Below, one piece after another: positions 1 through 7,639 of a DNA stretch of 64,000 nucleotides; position 1 is the first letter of the stretch, and every line of letters starts with the position of its first letter. A program made the position numbers and the translations under genes. The stretch covers positions 1-64,000 of the forward strand of contig NZ_JAHNZV010000003.1 in assembly GCF_022267535.1 (NCBI RefSeq). Direction: 5' to 3'. The notes under the pieces are model-generated. The model had not been told where the DNA came from. It saw nothing but the letters and a program-made list of their open reading frames with translations, and searched no databases. The stretch comes from Psychromonas antarctica (GTDB taxonomy: Bacteria > Pseudomonadota > Gammaproteobacteria > Enterobacterales > Psychromonadaceae).

Positions 1-6
1 AACAAT

Positions 7-81
7 TCCTCTTTAGCTCAGTTGGTAGAGCGATAGAGACACTGTTAATGTGATGTGTTCATTAACAGAAAAAAGAACAAT
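7..81 (+). pseudogene. Degenerate tRNA-Asn copy 1
   Basis: The first 25 bases match the intact tRNA-Asn, followed by the shared altered anticodon arm. The T-arm and 3' acceptor strand are not recoverable, although a T-loop-like GTTCA remains. A perfect inverted repeat, CTGTTAATG with CATTAACAG, overlaps the anticodon loop. Confidence 0.8.
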
Positions 82-156
82 TCCTCTTTAGCTCAGTTGG
101 TAGAGCGATAGAGACACTGTTAATGTGATGTGTTCATTAACAGAAAAAAGAACAAT
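82..156 (+). pseudogene. Degenerate tRNA-Asn copy 2
   Basis: This is essentially identical to copy 1 and follows it head to tail at 75 bases, which points to recent duplication. Confidence 0.8.
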
Positions 157-231
157 TCCTCTTTAGCTCAGTTGGTAGAGCGATAGAGACACTGTTAATG
201 TGTTATTCCATTAGTAGTAGAAAAGAACAAT
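157..231 (+). pseudogene. Degenerate tRNA-Asn copy 3
   Basis: It has the same 5' half as copies 1 and 2 but a different 3' segment (GTGTTATTCCATTAGTAG). It runs directly into the intact tRNA gene that starts at 232. Confidence 0.78.
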
Positions 232-307
232 TCCTCTTTAGCTCAGTTGGTAGAGCAACGGACTGTTAATCCGTGTGTCGCTGGTTCAAGTCCAGCAAGA
301 GGAGCCA
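232..307 (+). tRNA. tRNA-Asn (GUU)
   Basis: This is a complete 76-base cloverleaf. The acceptor strand TCCTCTT pairs with AAGAGGA and is followed by G and an encoded CCA. The D-stem is GCTC/GAGC, the anticodon stem ACGGA/TCCGT with loop CTGTTAA (anticodon GTT), and the T-stem GCTGG/CCAGC with loop TTCAAGT. It has no terminator of its own and is probably cut from a long precursor shared with its degenerate neighbours. Confidence 0.97.
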
Positions 308-371
308 CTTTTATTAAGTTTTGAGTATTTTGAAACTTAAGAGTGTGAAAACACTATAAACATTTGAATAT

Positions 372-460
372 TCCTCTTTAGCTCAGTTGGTAGAGCGATA
401 GAGACACTGTTAGTGTGATGTATCCATTAGCATGAAAATATTAAATTAGAAAAGAACAAT
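372..460 (+). pseudogene. Degenerate tRNA-Asn copy 4
   Basis: It has the shared altered anticodon arm, with GTTAGTG in place of GTTAATG. The unit is 89 bases to the next copy, longer than the 75-base form because of an AT-rich tail. A 64-base unrelated spacer separates it from the tRNA gene at 232-307. Confidence 0.75.
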
Positions 461-533
461 TCCTCTTTAGCTCAGTTGGTAGAGCGATAGAGACACTTTT
501 AATGTGATGTATTCATTAGCAGAAAAAGAATAT
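461..533 (+). pseudogene. Degenerate tRNA-Asn copy 5
   Basis: The unit is 73 bases. The D-arm is intact, but the anticodon loop has changed to CTTTTAA, so the Asn anticodon is lost here. Confidence 0.75.
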
Positions 534-622
534 TCTTCTTTAGCTCAGTTAATAGAGCGATAGAGACACTGTTAATGTGATGTATCCATTAGTATAAAAA
601 TGTTAGGTTAGAAAAGAACAAT
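534..622 (+). pseudogene. Degenerate tRNA-Asn copy 6
   Basis: This is the most decayed 5' end: TCTTCTT instead of TCCTCTT, and a D-loop changed to AGTTAATA. It is 89 bases long, with the same AT-rich tail type as copy 4. Confidence 0.72.
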
Positions 623-697
623 TCCTCTTTAGCTCTGTTGGTAGAGCGATAGAGACACTGTTAATGTGTTATTCCATTAGTAGTAAAAAAGAACAAT
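623..697 (+). pseudogene. Degenerate tRNA-Asn copy 7
   Basis: It has one change after the D-stem (GCTCTG for GCTCAG) and a 3' segment like that of copy 3. The length is 75 bases. Confidence 0.75.
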
Positions 698-772
698 TCC
701 TCTTTAGCTCAGTTGGTAGAGCGATAGAGACACTGTTAATGTGTTATTCCATTAGTAGTAAAAAAGAACAAT
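698..772 (+). pseudogene. Degenerate tRNA-Asn copy 8
   Basis: It is nearly identical to copy 7 and lies directly before the second intact tRNA. The copy 7-copy 8-tRNA trio mirrors the copy 3-tRNA arrangement upstream, which suggests block duplication. Confidence 0.75.
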
Positions 773-848
773 TCCTCTTTAGCTCAGTTGGTAGAGCAAC
801 GGACTGTTAATCCGTGTGTCGCTGGTTCAAGTCCAGCAAGAGGAGCCA
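773..848 (+). tRNA. tRNA-Asn (GUU), second intact copy
   Basis: The 76 bases are identical to the tRNA at 232-307, including the encoded CCA. It is the last unit of the array and lies five bases before a strong intrinsic terminator. Confidence 0.97.
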
Positions 849-852
849 CATT

Positions 853-886
853 AAAAACCCAGGTTTAATAACTTGGGTTTTTTTTT
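853..886 (+). terminator. Intrinsic terminator of the tRNA-Asn array
   Basis: A nine-base perfect stem (AAAAACCCA with TGGGTTTTT) is extended inward by four more pairs, has a short loop, and is followed by a run of T. It ends the tRNA transcript before moeA. Confidence 0.9.
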
Positions 887-1015
887 GCGCTTTTGAAAGA
901 GCCGAAAGAAGTTTTACTTCCACTGCTATTTTATCTTTGATCTCTTTGCGGTGCATTGAACTCTTGTTTAGAAAGCGTCACAATAAAATAACTTTATTAT
1001 CTGCAGGGGAAATAG

Positions 1016-2263
1016 ATGGGCTGTTGTGATGTGAAAGGATTAATGCCAATAGACTTAGCATTAACAAAAATGCAAGCAGAGCTAACTAATGTGTGTCAGT
1101 CAATAACATTGCCATTATCTCAGGCCTTGGGGGCTGTTTTGGCACAGGATATATTATCGCCGCTTAATGTTCCTCCTTTTAATAATTCGGCTATGGATGG
1201 TTATGCACTGTCTCATGCAGATTTGAACATATGCAGTTGTGAACAGCCGATTGTTTTGAAAGAGGTCGGTTGCGCCTTAGCGGGATCGCCTTATATTGGT
1301 GATATACCCAGAGGCTGTTGTGTACGTATTATGACTGGAGCCGTCTTGCCCACCGGCGTTGATACGGTGGTGATGCAGGAGCAAGTTTCAGTCAGCGAAG
1401 AACAGCTCACATTTACTCGTAGCCCTAAGTTTGGAGATAATGTGCGTTTGGTGGGTGAAGACGTCATGTTTGAGCAACGGGTGTTAAAGCAAGGACATCG
1501 ATTAACACCACGTGACATCCCTTTATTGGCTTCACTTGGGTTGGAAACGCTGCAAGTCTTTCGTAAACTGAAAGTAGCGGTACTTTCATCAGGAGATGAA
1601 CTTAAATCGCTTGGTGAGCCTCTGAATACAGGAGAGCTCTACGATAGCAATCGGTATAGCATGATTGCGCTGTTATCACGTTTGAATGTGGAGGTGATTG
1701 ATCTTGGCATTATCAAAGATGATAAAAGTGCGCTTAAAGAAGCCTTCATTAAAGCGGATCAACAAGCGGATGTGGTGATCAGTAGTGGTGGGGTTTCTGT
1801 AGGTGAAGCCGATTTTATTAAAGCGGTATTAGCCGAGCTAGGCACGATCAGTTTTTGGAAGCTTGCCATTAAACCCGGTAAACCCTTTGCATTTGGACAT
1901 TTACCAAATAGTGTGTTTTTTGGCCTGCCCGGTAATCCAGTTTCAGCGCTTGTCACTCTTTATCAGCTTGCGGTGCCTGCCATGGAAAAATTAAGTGGGA
2001 TGGCGGTTAAATCAGCTATGCGCTTTACTGCAATTATGCAGGACGATATCAGAAAAAAAGCGGGGCGAACGGATTTTCAACGAGGACTATATTTTGTTGA
2101 TAAAGCGGAGCAGATAGTTGTACAAAGTACAGGTAAACAAGGATCCGGAATTTTCAGTTCAATGTGTCAGTCCAACTGTTTTATTGTTCTTGAACAAGAT
2201 AGAGGCAATGTGATGGCTGGTGAACGTGTGACTATTGAACCTTACACGCATCTATTAGACTAA
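1016..2263 (+). CDS. moeA: Molybdopterin molybdenumtransferase MoeA
   Basis: MoeA inserts molybdate into adenylylated molybdopterin, the last step of molybdenum cofactor synthesis in the cytoplasm. At 415 residues it has the family's normal length and aligns with E. coli MoeA end to end. Visible signatures are NNSAMDGYA near residue 57, SSGGVSVGEADF near 255 in the MoCF-type domain, and GLPGNPVSA near 301. The start at 1016 has AGGGGA five bases upstream. A second ATG at 1043 lies closer to the usual family N-terminus and cannot be excluded. The gene precedes the moaA-E cluster but is separated from it by a riboswitch leader, so it is probably transcribed separately. Confidence 0.96.
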   Translation: MGCCDVKGLMPIDLALTKMQAELTNVCQSITLPLSQALGAVLAQDILSPLNVPPFNNSAMDGYALSHADLNICSCEQPIVLKEVGCALAGSPYIGDIPRGCCVRIMTGAVLPTGVDTVVMQEQVSVSEEQLTFTRSPKFGDNVRLVGEDVMFEQRVLKQGHRLTPRDIPLLASLGLETLQVFRKLKVAVLSSGDELKSLGEPLNTGELYDSNRYSMIALLSRLNVEVIDLGIIKDDKSALKEAFIKADQQADVVISSGGVSVGEADFIKAVLAELGTISFWKLAIKPGKPFAFGHLPNSVFFGLPGNPVSALVTLYQLAVPAMEKLSGMAVKSAMRFTAIMQDDIRKKAGRTDFQRGLYFVDKAEQIVVQSTGKQGSGIFSSMCQSNCFIVLEQDRGNVMAGERVTIEPYTHLLD

Positions 2264-2372
2264 TGACATGTTTTGGATCGTAGATAGTAATGATGACATA
2301 ACGTAATAAAATCGTCTTCTTAAAATAGCTCACTGTTTAACTTGGTTAATGATAATTTATAAATTAGATAAA

Positions 2373-2516
2373 TCACAATAGCGCCGAGCTTCGTGCCGCT
2401 AAGTTTATGCTCTCAACTATAAATAAGCGCACTTAGTCGCTTAACCAACCCATGTTGTTGGTTTAAGAAGGACAAAGCGAGAAATTACTTTGCCTCCCGT
2501 GTTTGGAAAGGAACTT
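2373..2516 (+). promoter_or_regulatory. Moco riboswitch (moaA leader)
   Basis: The leader ahead of moaA carries blocks typical of the Moco RNA motif: GCGCCGAGC, then CGTGCCGC, and near the 3' end GCCTCCCGT followed by GGAAAGGAA. The last block contains the moaA ribosome binding site. Ligand-bound folding could therefore hide the site and shut off moaA when cofactor is abundant, as known for E. coli moaA. The call rests on motif recognition; no covariance model was run. Confidence 0.8.
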
Positions 2517-2519
2517 AAG

Positions 2520-3503
2520 ATGCAACAGCAACTGGTTGATAACTTCAATAGGAAGTTTGAATACTTGCGTCTATCCATTACCGATGAGTGTAATTTTAAA
2601 TGTAATTATTGCCTTCCCGATGGATATCAGCGCACCCATAAAAAACAGTTTCTTAGTGAAAATGAAATAAAAAACTTAGTTTCAGCTTTTACTGAGCTTG
2701 GTACGAAAAAAGTGCGCATAACGGGCGGTGAGCCGAGTTTACGTAAAGATTTTGCTGCCATTATCTCCAGTATTTCGCGCATCCCGGGCATAGCCAAAGT
2801 AGCCACCACCACGAATGGATTTAGTCTTGAAAAAAATGCCCAAGATTGGTTTGATGCGGGTCTTAATGGTATTAATATCAGTGTCGATAGTCTCGATCCT
2901 AAAACTTTTCATTTAATTACCGGGAAAAATATTTTTCAAAAAGTGATGGATGGCGTAAGTGCAGCATCTGCGGCGGGTTTTCAACCCGTAAAAATCAATA
3001 GTGTGTTAATGAAAGGGCTTAATGATACGAATCTTGATCTCTTTATCCAGTGGATAAAGAAGCAACCGATACAACTACGTTTTATCGAGTTGATGCAGAC
3101 TGAAGATAACGGTAAATTTTTTAATAAATACCATATCTCCGGACAGGCGATTAAAGATAAATTGCTCAAGTCCGGTTGGATACAAAAAAAACCGCTCAGT
3201 CACGATGGTCCCGCTCAAGTGTTTACTCACAGAGACTATCAGGGTGAAGTGGGATTGATCATGCCCTACAGTAAAAATTTTTGTGATAGCTGTAATCGCC
3301 TACGCGTGTCCTCTTTGGGGCGATTACACTTGTGTTTGTTTGGTGAAGAGGGTATTGATTTACGCGACTTGTTAACCTCACCTGCTGATAAAGAAAAACT
3401 TAAAACCCGTATTGTAGCGGCACTTGCGGATAAAAAAATTAGCCACTATTTGGCCTTAGGGAAAATGGGTAGCACCCCACATTTAGCTTCGATTGGGGGG
3501 TAA
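2520..3503 (+). CDS. moaA: GTP 3',8-cyclase MoaA
   Basis: This radical SAM enzyme converts GTP to 3',8-cyclo-GTP, the first step of molybdopterin synthesis, together with MoaC. The N-terminal cluster motif CNFKCNYC places cysteines near residues 24, 28 and 31. The C-terminal cluster lies in NFCDSCNRLRVSSLG near residue 254 with a further Cys in LHLC. The protein ends in the conserved Gly-Gly tail and has 327 residues, the usual size. I chose ATG at 2520, with AAGGAA just upstream; an in-frame TTG at 2490 lies inside the riboswitch and is unlikely. Confidence 0.96.
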   Translation: MQQQLVDNFNRKFEYLRLSITDECNFKCNYCLPDGYQRTHKKQFLSENEIKNLVSAFTELGTKKVRITGGEPSLRKDFAAIISSISRIPGIAKVATTTNGFSLEKNAQDWFDAGLNGINISVDSLDPKTFHLITGKNIFQKVMDGVSAASAAGFQPVKINSVLMKGLNDTNLDLFIQWIKKQPIQLRFIELMQTEDNGKFFNKYHISGQAIKDKLLKSGWIQKKPLSHDGPAQVFTHRDYQGEVGLIMPYSKNFCDSCNRLRVSSLGRLHLCLFGEEGIDLRDLLTSPADKEKLKTRIVAALADKKISHYLALGKMGSTPHLASIGG

Positions 3504-3576
3504 TATGGACTGTCGGAAGTTGCTATGAATAAAAGACTATCTATTAGAGGCTTTGACTGCAAAAGATAAAAAATAG

Positions 3577-3732
3577 CGATCCATTTATCGCTTATTAAAA
3601 AGATGCAAAGCACAAGCGATCAGTTATCCTAAAGAACAGGATTTTCGTTTCCAAAATAGCAATACGCCTGAGCAGTGGGAATACTGTATCGCAACTTATA
3701 ATTGTTTAATACAGCATAAGGATAAAGTATGA
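3577..3732 (+). pseudogene. Possible coding remnant before moaB
   Basis: An open frame of 51 codons follows an in-frame TAG at 3574 and ends in a TGA that overlaps the moaB ATG. It has no usable start codon. Its composition is protein-like, with a stretch such as YPKEQDFRFQNSNTPEQW, and the frame continues upstream of the TAG for about a dozen codons. It could be the tail of a gene that decayed inside the moa operon. I do not recognise the family, and chance is possible. Confidence 0.3.
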
Positions 3733-4244
3733 GTTACCTTGCTAGTAAGATATTTAAAGTCACTAATATTGCCGTTTTAACGGTTTCAGATACTCGTAAT
3801 GAAGAAACTGATACATCAGGTCGTTATTTGGCTAGGGCTTTGACGGAAGCCGGCCATCAACTTGCGGATAAACAGATTGTGACTGATGATCCTTATAAAA
3901 TTCGTGCAATCGTTTCTACTTGGATAGCAGATCAAGAAATTGAAGCTATTTTGATCACCGGCGGCACCGGTTTTACCGAGCGCGATATCACGCCTGAAGC
4001 GGTGTCTGTTTTATTTGATAAACAGGTGGAAGGTTTTGGTGAGCTGTTCCGCCAACTTTCGTATTTGGAGATTGGTACCTCTACCATACAAAGTCGCGCC
4101 TTGGCTGGGTTTGCCAATAAAACTGTTATTTTTTGTATGCCGGGCTCAACGGGTGCTTGTAAAACTGCGTGGACAAAAATTATTGTTGAACAGTTAGATT
4201 CACAGCAGAAACCGTGTAATTTCATCCCTCATCTCAGCAAATAA
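3729..4244 (+). CDS. moaB: Molybdenum cofactor biosynthesis protein MoaB
   Basis: A MogA/MoaB-type MoCF domain protein of 171 residues, the E. coli MoaB length. The family binds molybdopterin and in some organisms adenylylates it; in E. coli, where MogA does this, MoaB's role is unclear. The signature [14 protein letters not shown] lies near residue 76 and a second conserved MPGSTGAC stretch near 138. AAGGA lies upstream of the ATG at 3729. No mogA is visible in the window, so this copy could carry the adenylylation step; that is inference. Confidence 0.93.
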   Translation: MSYLASKIFKVTNIAVLTVSDTRNEETDTSGRYLARALTEAGHQLADKQIVTDDPYKIRAIVSTWIADQEIEAILITGGTGFTERDITPEAVSVLFDKQVEGFGELFRQLSYLEIGTSTIQSRALAGFANKTVIFCMPGSTGACKTAWTKIIVEQLDSQQKPCNFIPHLSK

Positions 4245-4254
4245 AAGGATTTTC

Positions 4255-4734
4255 ATGAGCGAGCAATTTACCCATCTTAATCAAGATGGCCAAGCTAATA
4301 TGGTCGATGTCACAGATAAAGTTGTTACCGAGCGACAGGCTGTTGCCCAAGCTTATATTTTGATGTCGGCAGAAACACTTGAATTAATCGTCAGCGGGCA
4401 ACATGATAAAGGCGATGTGTTTGCTAGCGCACGTATTGCCGGCATTATGGCTGCAAAAAAAACCGCCGATCTGATCCCTTTATGTCACCCTTTGGCTTTA
4501 ACCAAGGTGCAGGTGGAGATCACTGCTGAGCCGGAATTTAATCGTGTGTGTATCATCAGTTTATGTAAATTGTCAGGAAAAACCGGTGTGGAGATGGAGG
4601 CTTTAACGGCAGCTTCTGTGGCAGCATTAACCATCTATGATATGTGTAAAGCGGTTCAGAAAGATATGATCATCTCAGAGGTGAAACTGCTGGAAAAAAC
4701 AGGTGGTAAATCAGGGCTGTTTAAGGCCGATTGA
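4255..4734 (+). CDS. moaC: Cyclic pyranopterin monophosphate synthase MoaC
   Basis: MoaC turns 3',8-cyclo-GTP into cyclic pyranopterin monophosphate. The 159 residues match the family throughout: MVDVTDK near the N-terminus, [10 protein letters not shown] with its active-site histidine, and [14 protein letters not shown]. Ten bases separate it from moaB and AAGGA precedes the ATG, consistent with one moaABCDE transcript. Confidence 0.96.
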   Translation: MSEQFTHLNQDGQANMVDVTDKVVTERQAVAQAYILMSAETLELIVSGQHDKGDVFASARIAGIMAAKKTADLIPLCHPLALTKVQVEITAEPEFNRVCIISLCKLSGKTGVEMEALTAASVAALTIYDMCKAVQKDMIISEVKLLEKTGGKSGLFKAD

Positions 4735-4761
4735 AGGTGTTTGTTAAACTAGGATAATAAG

Positions 4762-5010
4762 ATGATCAAAGTACTTTTTTTTGCAAGCTTGCGTGATCAG
4801 CTAGGCATTAGTGAATTACAACTACCTTGTGAAGCGAACCCCGATACCAATAGTTTATTAGATAATTTAAAAGCACAAGATCAACACTGGTCGAAGGCGC
4901 TTAAACAGAAGCAGTTGATGGTGGCGGTCAATCAAACTATAGCGACGAGTAATTGTCTTTTGCAGGATGGTGATGAAGTCGCCTTTTTCCCACCCGTTAC
5001 CGGAGGCTGA
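4762..5010 (+). CDS. moaD: Molybdopterin synthase sulfur carrier subunit MoaD
   Basis: A ubiquitin-fold protein of 82 residues ending in the required PPVTGG tail. MoeB activates the terminal glycine, which carries the thiocarboxylate sulfur delivered to MoaE. It ends two bases before the moaE start codon, and the CGGAGG that encodes part of its tail also serves as the moaE ribosome binding site. Confidence 0.95.
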   Translation: MIKVLFFASLRDQLGISELQLPCEANPDTNSLLDNLKAQDQHWSKALKQKQLMVAVNQTIATSNCLLQDGDEVAFFPPVTGG

Positions 5011-5012
5011 TT

Positions 5013-5480
5013 TTGATTTGTGTTCAGAGCGAAGATTTTAATCTGCAAGTAGAGTATGACAAGCTGCGTCAGCAGTCTAATGTGGGTGCCGTTGTCACCT
5101 TTAGTGGCTTAGTGCGTGACTGTAATTTAGGAAAGTCTGTTTGTGCCTTAACACTTGAACATTATCCGGGCATGACCGAAAAAGCCTTAACGGAAATCGT
5201 CGAGCAGGCGAAGCAACGTTGGGATATTTTGGCGTGTACGGTGATTCATCGAGTGGGAAAACTGGCCTTACAGGATCAAATTGTTTTTGTGGGCATTGCC
5301 AGTTTACACCGCCAAGAAGCCTTTGCCTGTTGTGAGTTTATGATGGATTATCTGAAAACTAAAGCCCCTTTTTGGAAAAAAGAATGTATTAAGCCGGGCG
5401 AGAGTTATTGGGTGGATGCCCGTGAAAGCGATCATCAGGCGCTGTTTAAATGGACTGAACACTTAAATAATGCGGAATAA
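5013..5480 (+). CDS. moaE: Molybdopterin synthase catalytic subunit MoaE
   Basis: MoaE with MoaD converts cyclic pyranopterin monophosphate to molybdopterin. The 155 residues align with E. coli MoaE: GAVVTFSGLVRD near residue 25, LEHYPGMTEKAL, and MDYLKTKAPFWKKE with the catalytic lysines. I accept the TTG start at 5013 because CGGAGG sits six bases upstream and the N-terminal length fits. It is the last gene of the moa operon. Confidence 0.95.
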   Translation: MICVQSEDFNLQVEYDKLRQQSNVGAVVTFSGLVRDCNLGKSVCALTLEHYPGMTEKALTEIVEQAKQRWDILACTVIHRVGKLALQDQIVFVGIASLHRQEAFACCEFMMDYLKTKAPFWKKECIKPGESYWVDARESDHQALFKWTEHLNNAE

Positions 5481-5799
5481 CACAGTGTAGTAAGCGTCGA
5501 TAAAAATCACTAGTACTCCATTCTCTTAGCATTCAGTTGTTTAATTGAAATTAGTCTAAACATCTGGATTTTTAGGTTAATTAAAATAGAGAATACTTAC
5601 CTTGTAGGCGATCCTAATCATTACTCTTAACTATTTTTATATGCAGTCTCTGTGTATTTTATTCAAAATATGGGGTCAAGTAGATTAAAAATTACTGTAT
5701 AAAAATAATTTTAGTGGGTATCGAATGCCAGTTAAACAGGCATTCTTTGGTAGAGAGGTAAATTTAGCCATTTGGACTTAATTTTTCGGTTCAAAAATC
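5481..5799. other. Intergenic stretch after moaE
   Basis: AT-rich DNA with no credible gene on either strand. A seven-base hairpin (GAATGCC with GGCATTC, 5723-5745) lies between moaE and the transposase remnant. It may mark the outer end of the old insertion, but I found no matching terminal repeat. Confidence 0.5.
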
Positions 5800-5985
5800 G
5801 AACTTGATGAAGGAAAACACGGAGTCATCTGGAGCATTCTTGATATCAGTGAACGGTAGGGCTTGGTTTAATTCTGGGCGCTGACCTCTGCTGTAACCGC
5901 GCACCAATTTTAATCGTTTGCGTGTCATCGTCATGATTATCATAACGGCCATCGACATGCATACTGGTCGAATCTAAATTCCCCC
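5800..5985 (-). pseudogene. IS1634-type transposase remnant, middle part
   Basis: Reading the minus strand from 5985 downward gives WGNLDSTSMHVDGRY and then, after a frame change, VRGYSRGQRPELNQALPF. These match the first catalytic-aspartate region of IS1634/IS4-like DDE transposases (DUF4277 group). The coding stops near 5800, so the C-terminal half is missing. It is the continuation of the N-terminal fragment at 7640-8019; the IS3 element at 5988-7639 lies between them. Confidence 0.75.
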
Positions 5986-6056
5986 AGTGTCAGAATAGTT
6001 GCAATGATTACTTAAATGAGTTCTCATAATTACCAAAGAGGTTAAATAAGCAACGT

Positions 6057-6548
6057 ATGACACATTATTCTAAAGAGTTAAAACAGAAAGTTATTAATGA
6101 TATGAGTCCACCAAGCTCATTACCGATCCCTGAACTTGTCACAAAGTATAACGTCCCCAAACAAACGCTTTACAGTTGGCGCAAGAAAGCCGTTGAACAA
6201 GGCCAACTAGTCACGAACTCGAGTTATAGCAATAAATGGAGTAACGAAGTTAAGCTCGCTACTATTATTGAAACTTCTGTCATGACGCAAGCTGAAAAAG
6301 CCGAATACTGCCGCCATAAAGGCATCTATTTAGAACAGCTTGAACAATGGCGTGCTGCTTGTTTATCTGGCTTTAATACCTCGCCCGTATTAAATGCAAA
6401 ACAAAAAGCAGAGCAGATTCAGAAGGATAAACAGATCAAACAATTAAAAAAAGAGCTTAGTCGAAAAGAAAAGGCGTTAGCAGAGGCCGCTGCGTTAATG
6501 GTGCTATCAAAAAAGTACCGTCATCACTTTCAAGACGAGGAAAATTAA
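6057..6548 (+). CDS. IS3-family transposase OrfA
   Basis: A 163-residue DNA-binding subunit. A helix-turn-helix lies near residues 20-45 (VTKYNVPKQTLYSWRK), a second HTH-like region lies near 75-105, and a lysine/glutamate-rich coiled coil near 120-150 should mediate oligomerisation. A slippery heptamer A-AAA-AAG at 6509-6515, in the correct zero frame, allows ribosomes to shift -1 into orfB. Unshifted ribosomes stop at 6548 and make OrfA alone, the usual IS3 regulator of transposition. Confidence 0.88.
   Translation: MTHYSKELKQKVINDMSPPSSLPIPELVTKYNVPKQTLYSWRKKAVEQGQLVTNSSYSNKWSNEVKLATIIETSVMTQAEKAEYCRHKGIYLEQLEQWRAACLSGFNTSPVLNAKQKAEQIQKDKQIKQLKKELSRKEKALAEAAALMVLSKKYRHHFQDEEN
6509..6515 (+). 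promoter_or_regulatory. Programmed -1 frameshift site A-AAA-AAG
   Basis: The heptamer fits X-XXY-YYZ in the orfA frame (codons AAA then AAG), and the -1 frame beyond it is the orfB frame. Many IS3 elements use this site. Confidence 0.8.
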
Positions 6549-7609
6549 CCAATCTGAGCGAGCGAAAGACGATCGTTTTCGACATTAATATTGCTCATCA
6601 CAATGGCGCGTCGTTATACAAATGCTGTGAAGTAATTGGTATTAATGCATCGACCTATTATCGTTGGCATAAGTTCAATAAGGTTATTGATGACCGGCGG
6701 CCTACGGCTAAAAGGCAGGCACCTAAAAATAAGTTATCATGCACTGAAGTGCAAACAATACTCGAAGTTTGCTGCCAAAAAGAATATGCCGATTTACCAC
6801 CCACACAAATCGTTCCGCTACTTCTTGATAAAGGTATTTGGCATGGAAGTGAATCAACCTATTACCGTATGCTACGTCACTATAATATGCTGTCACATCG
6901 CGGTCATAGTGCGAAGCCTGTTAAACGTAACCCACCTAGATTAAAGGCCAGCAAGCCAAATGAAGTGTGGTGTTGGGATGTTTCATTATTGAAAACCAAA
7001 GTGCTTGGGCAGTTCTTTTACTTACATCTATTTTTAGATCTTTACAGCAGAAAAATAGTATTGGCGGAAGTATTACATTCAGAGAGTGCTGATAATGCAT
7101 CAATGCTCGCCAAGCAGGCGGTAGCAAGAGAAAAAGCGCTAAATGCTCAGATTCCACGTGTATTACACAGTGATAATGGTGGTCCAATGCGTAGCGCAAC
7201 ACTGCAAGGAACGCTGCAAAATTTAGGTATCACACGTTCATTTAATCGGCCTCATACGAGTAATGACAACGCGTTTGCAGAATCAATATTCAAAACATTA
7301 AAGTATTGTCCTAAGTACCCGGTATCAGGTTTTAATACAATAGAAGAAGCGCAGTCCTGGGTGTTGCAATTCACTCGTTGGTACAATAATGAGCACCTAC
7401 ACAGCGGCCTGAATTTTGTCACACCAAATCAACGACACAAGGGTAAAGATAAAGAGCAATTAAGGCAGCGGAAAATGGTGATCGAGTTAGCTAAATCAGA
7501 GCATCCAGAACGCTGGTCAGGAGACACAAGAAATTGCGATCCAATAGGTGATGTTTATATTAATAAACCATCGGAAGAAGGAACTGAGCAACTAAAATCG
7601 GCTGCTTGA
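6515..7609 (+). CDS. IS3-family transposase OrfB (by -1 frameshift)
   Basis: This is the catalytic half of the transposase. The frame is open from the frameshift site and has no ATG, GTG or TTG before 6749, so it is probably made only as an OrfAB fusion of about 517 residues. An HTH_21-like segment is followed by the rve integrase core. The DDE residues appear as CWDVSLLKT (first Asp), VLHSDNGGP (second Asp) and DNAFAESIFKTLK (Glu). No disruption is visible, so the element may be active. Confidence 0.88.
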   Translation, partial: VPSSLSRRGKLTNLSERKTIVFDINIAHHNGASLYKCCEVIGINASTYYRWHKFNKVIDDRRPTAKRQAPKNKLSCTEVQTILEVCCQKEYADLPPTQIVPLLLDKGIWHGSESTYYRMLRHYNMLSHRGHSAKPVKRNPPRLKASKPNEVWCWDVSLLKTKVLGQFFYLHLFLDLYSRKIVLAEVLHSESADNASMLAKQAVAREKALNAQIPRVLHSDNGGPMRSATLQGTLQNLGITRSFNRPHTSNDNAFAESIFKTLKYCPKYPVSGFNTIEEAQSWVLQFTRWYNNEHLHSGLNFVTPNQRHKGKDKEQLRQRKMVIELAKSEHPERWSGDTRNCDPIGDVYINKPSEEGTEQLKSAA

Positions 7610-7639
7610 TAACAACAAATCATCGCAACTATATTGACA

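Larger units (their letters stand above)
1..848 (+). repeat. Tandem array of tRNA-Asn and tRNA-Asn-derived units
   Basis: Ten units begin with the tRNA-Asn 5' end, at 7, 82, 157, 232, 372, 461, 534, 623, 698 and 773. Units at 232 and 773 are complete tRNA genes. The other eight keep the acceptor 5' strand, D-arm and anticodon loop but have a changed stem and a degenerate 3' half. Within sub-arrays the period is 75 bases, about the length of a tRNA, so the units abut with no spacer. All eight degenerate units share the same changed segment GATAGAGACACT, so they spread from one altered ancestor. The array may begin before the window, so its promoter is not visible. Confidence 0.9.
5988..7639 (+). 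mobile_element. IS3-family insertion sequence, apparently intact
   Basis: The element is about 1652 bases. Its left end begins TGTCAGAATAGTTGC and its right end, read on the minus strand, begins TGTCAATATAGTTGC; the two match at 19 of the first 22 bases. Inside are orfA and orfB joined by a -1 frameshift site, and all three DDE residues are present. The flanking triplets (CAG and GCG) do not match, so no clear target duplication remains. It split an older IS1634-type transposase gene. Confidence 0.85.

Noticed and set aside
1-848. CRISPR array at the window start
   Set aside because: The regular repeats are tRNA-derived and abut each other; there are no unique spacers of constant length and no cas genes.
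814-1029. Open frame of 71 codons overlapping the second tRNA and its terminator
   Set aside because: It begins inside the intact tRNA and runs through a strong terminator; no ribosome site or protein-like pattern.
2490-2519. In-frame TTG start extending MoaA by ten residues
   Set aside because: It lies inside the riboswitch core, whereas ATG at 2520 has a good ribosome site and the usual family N-terminus.
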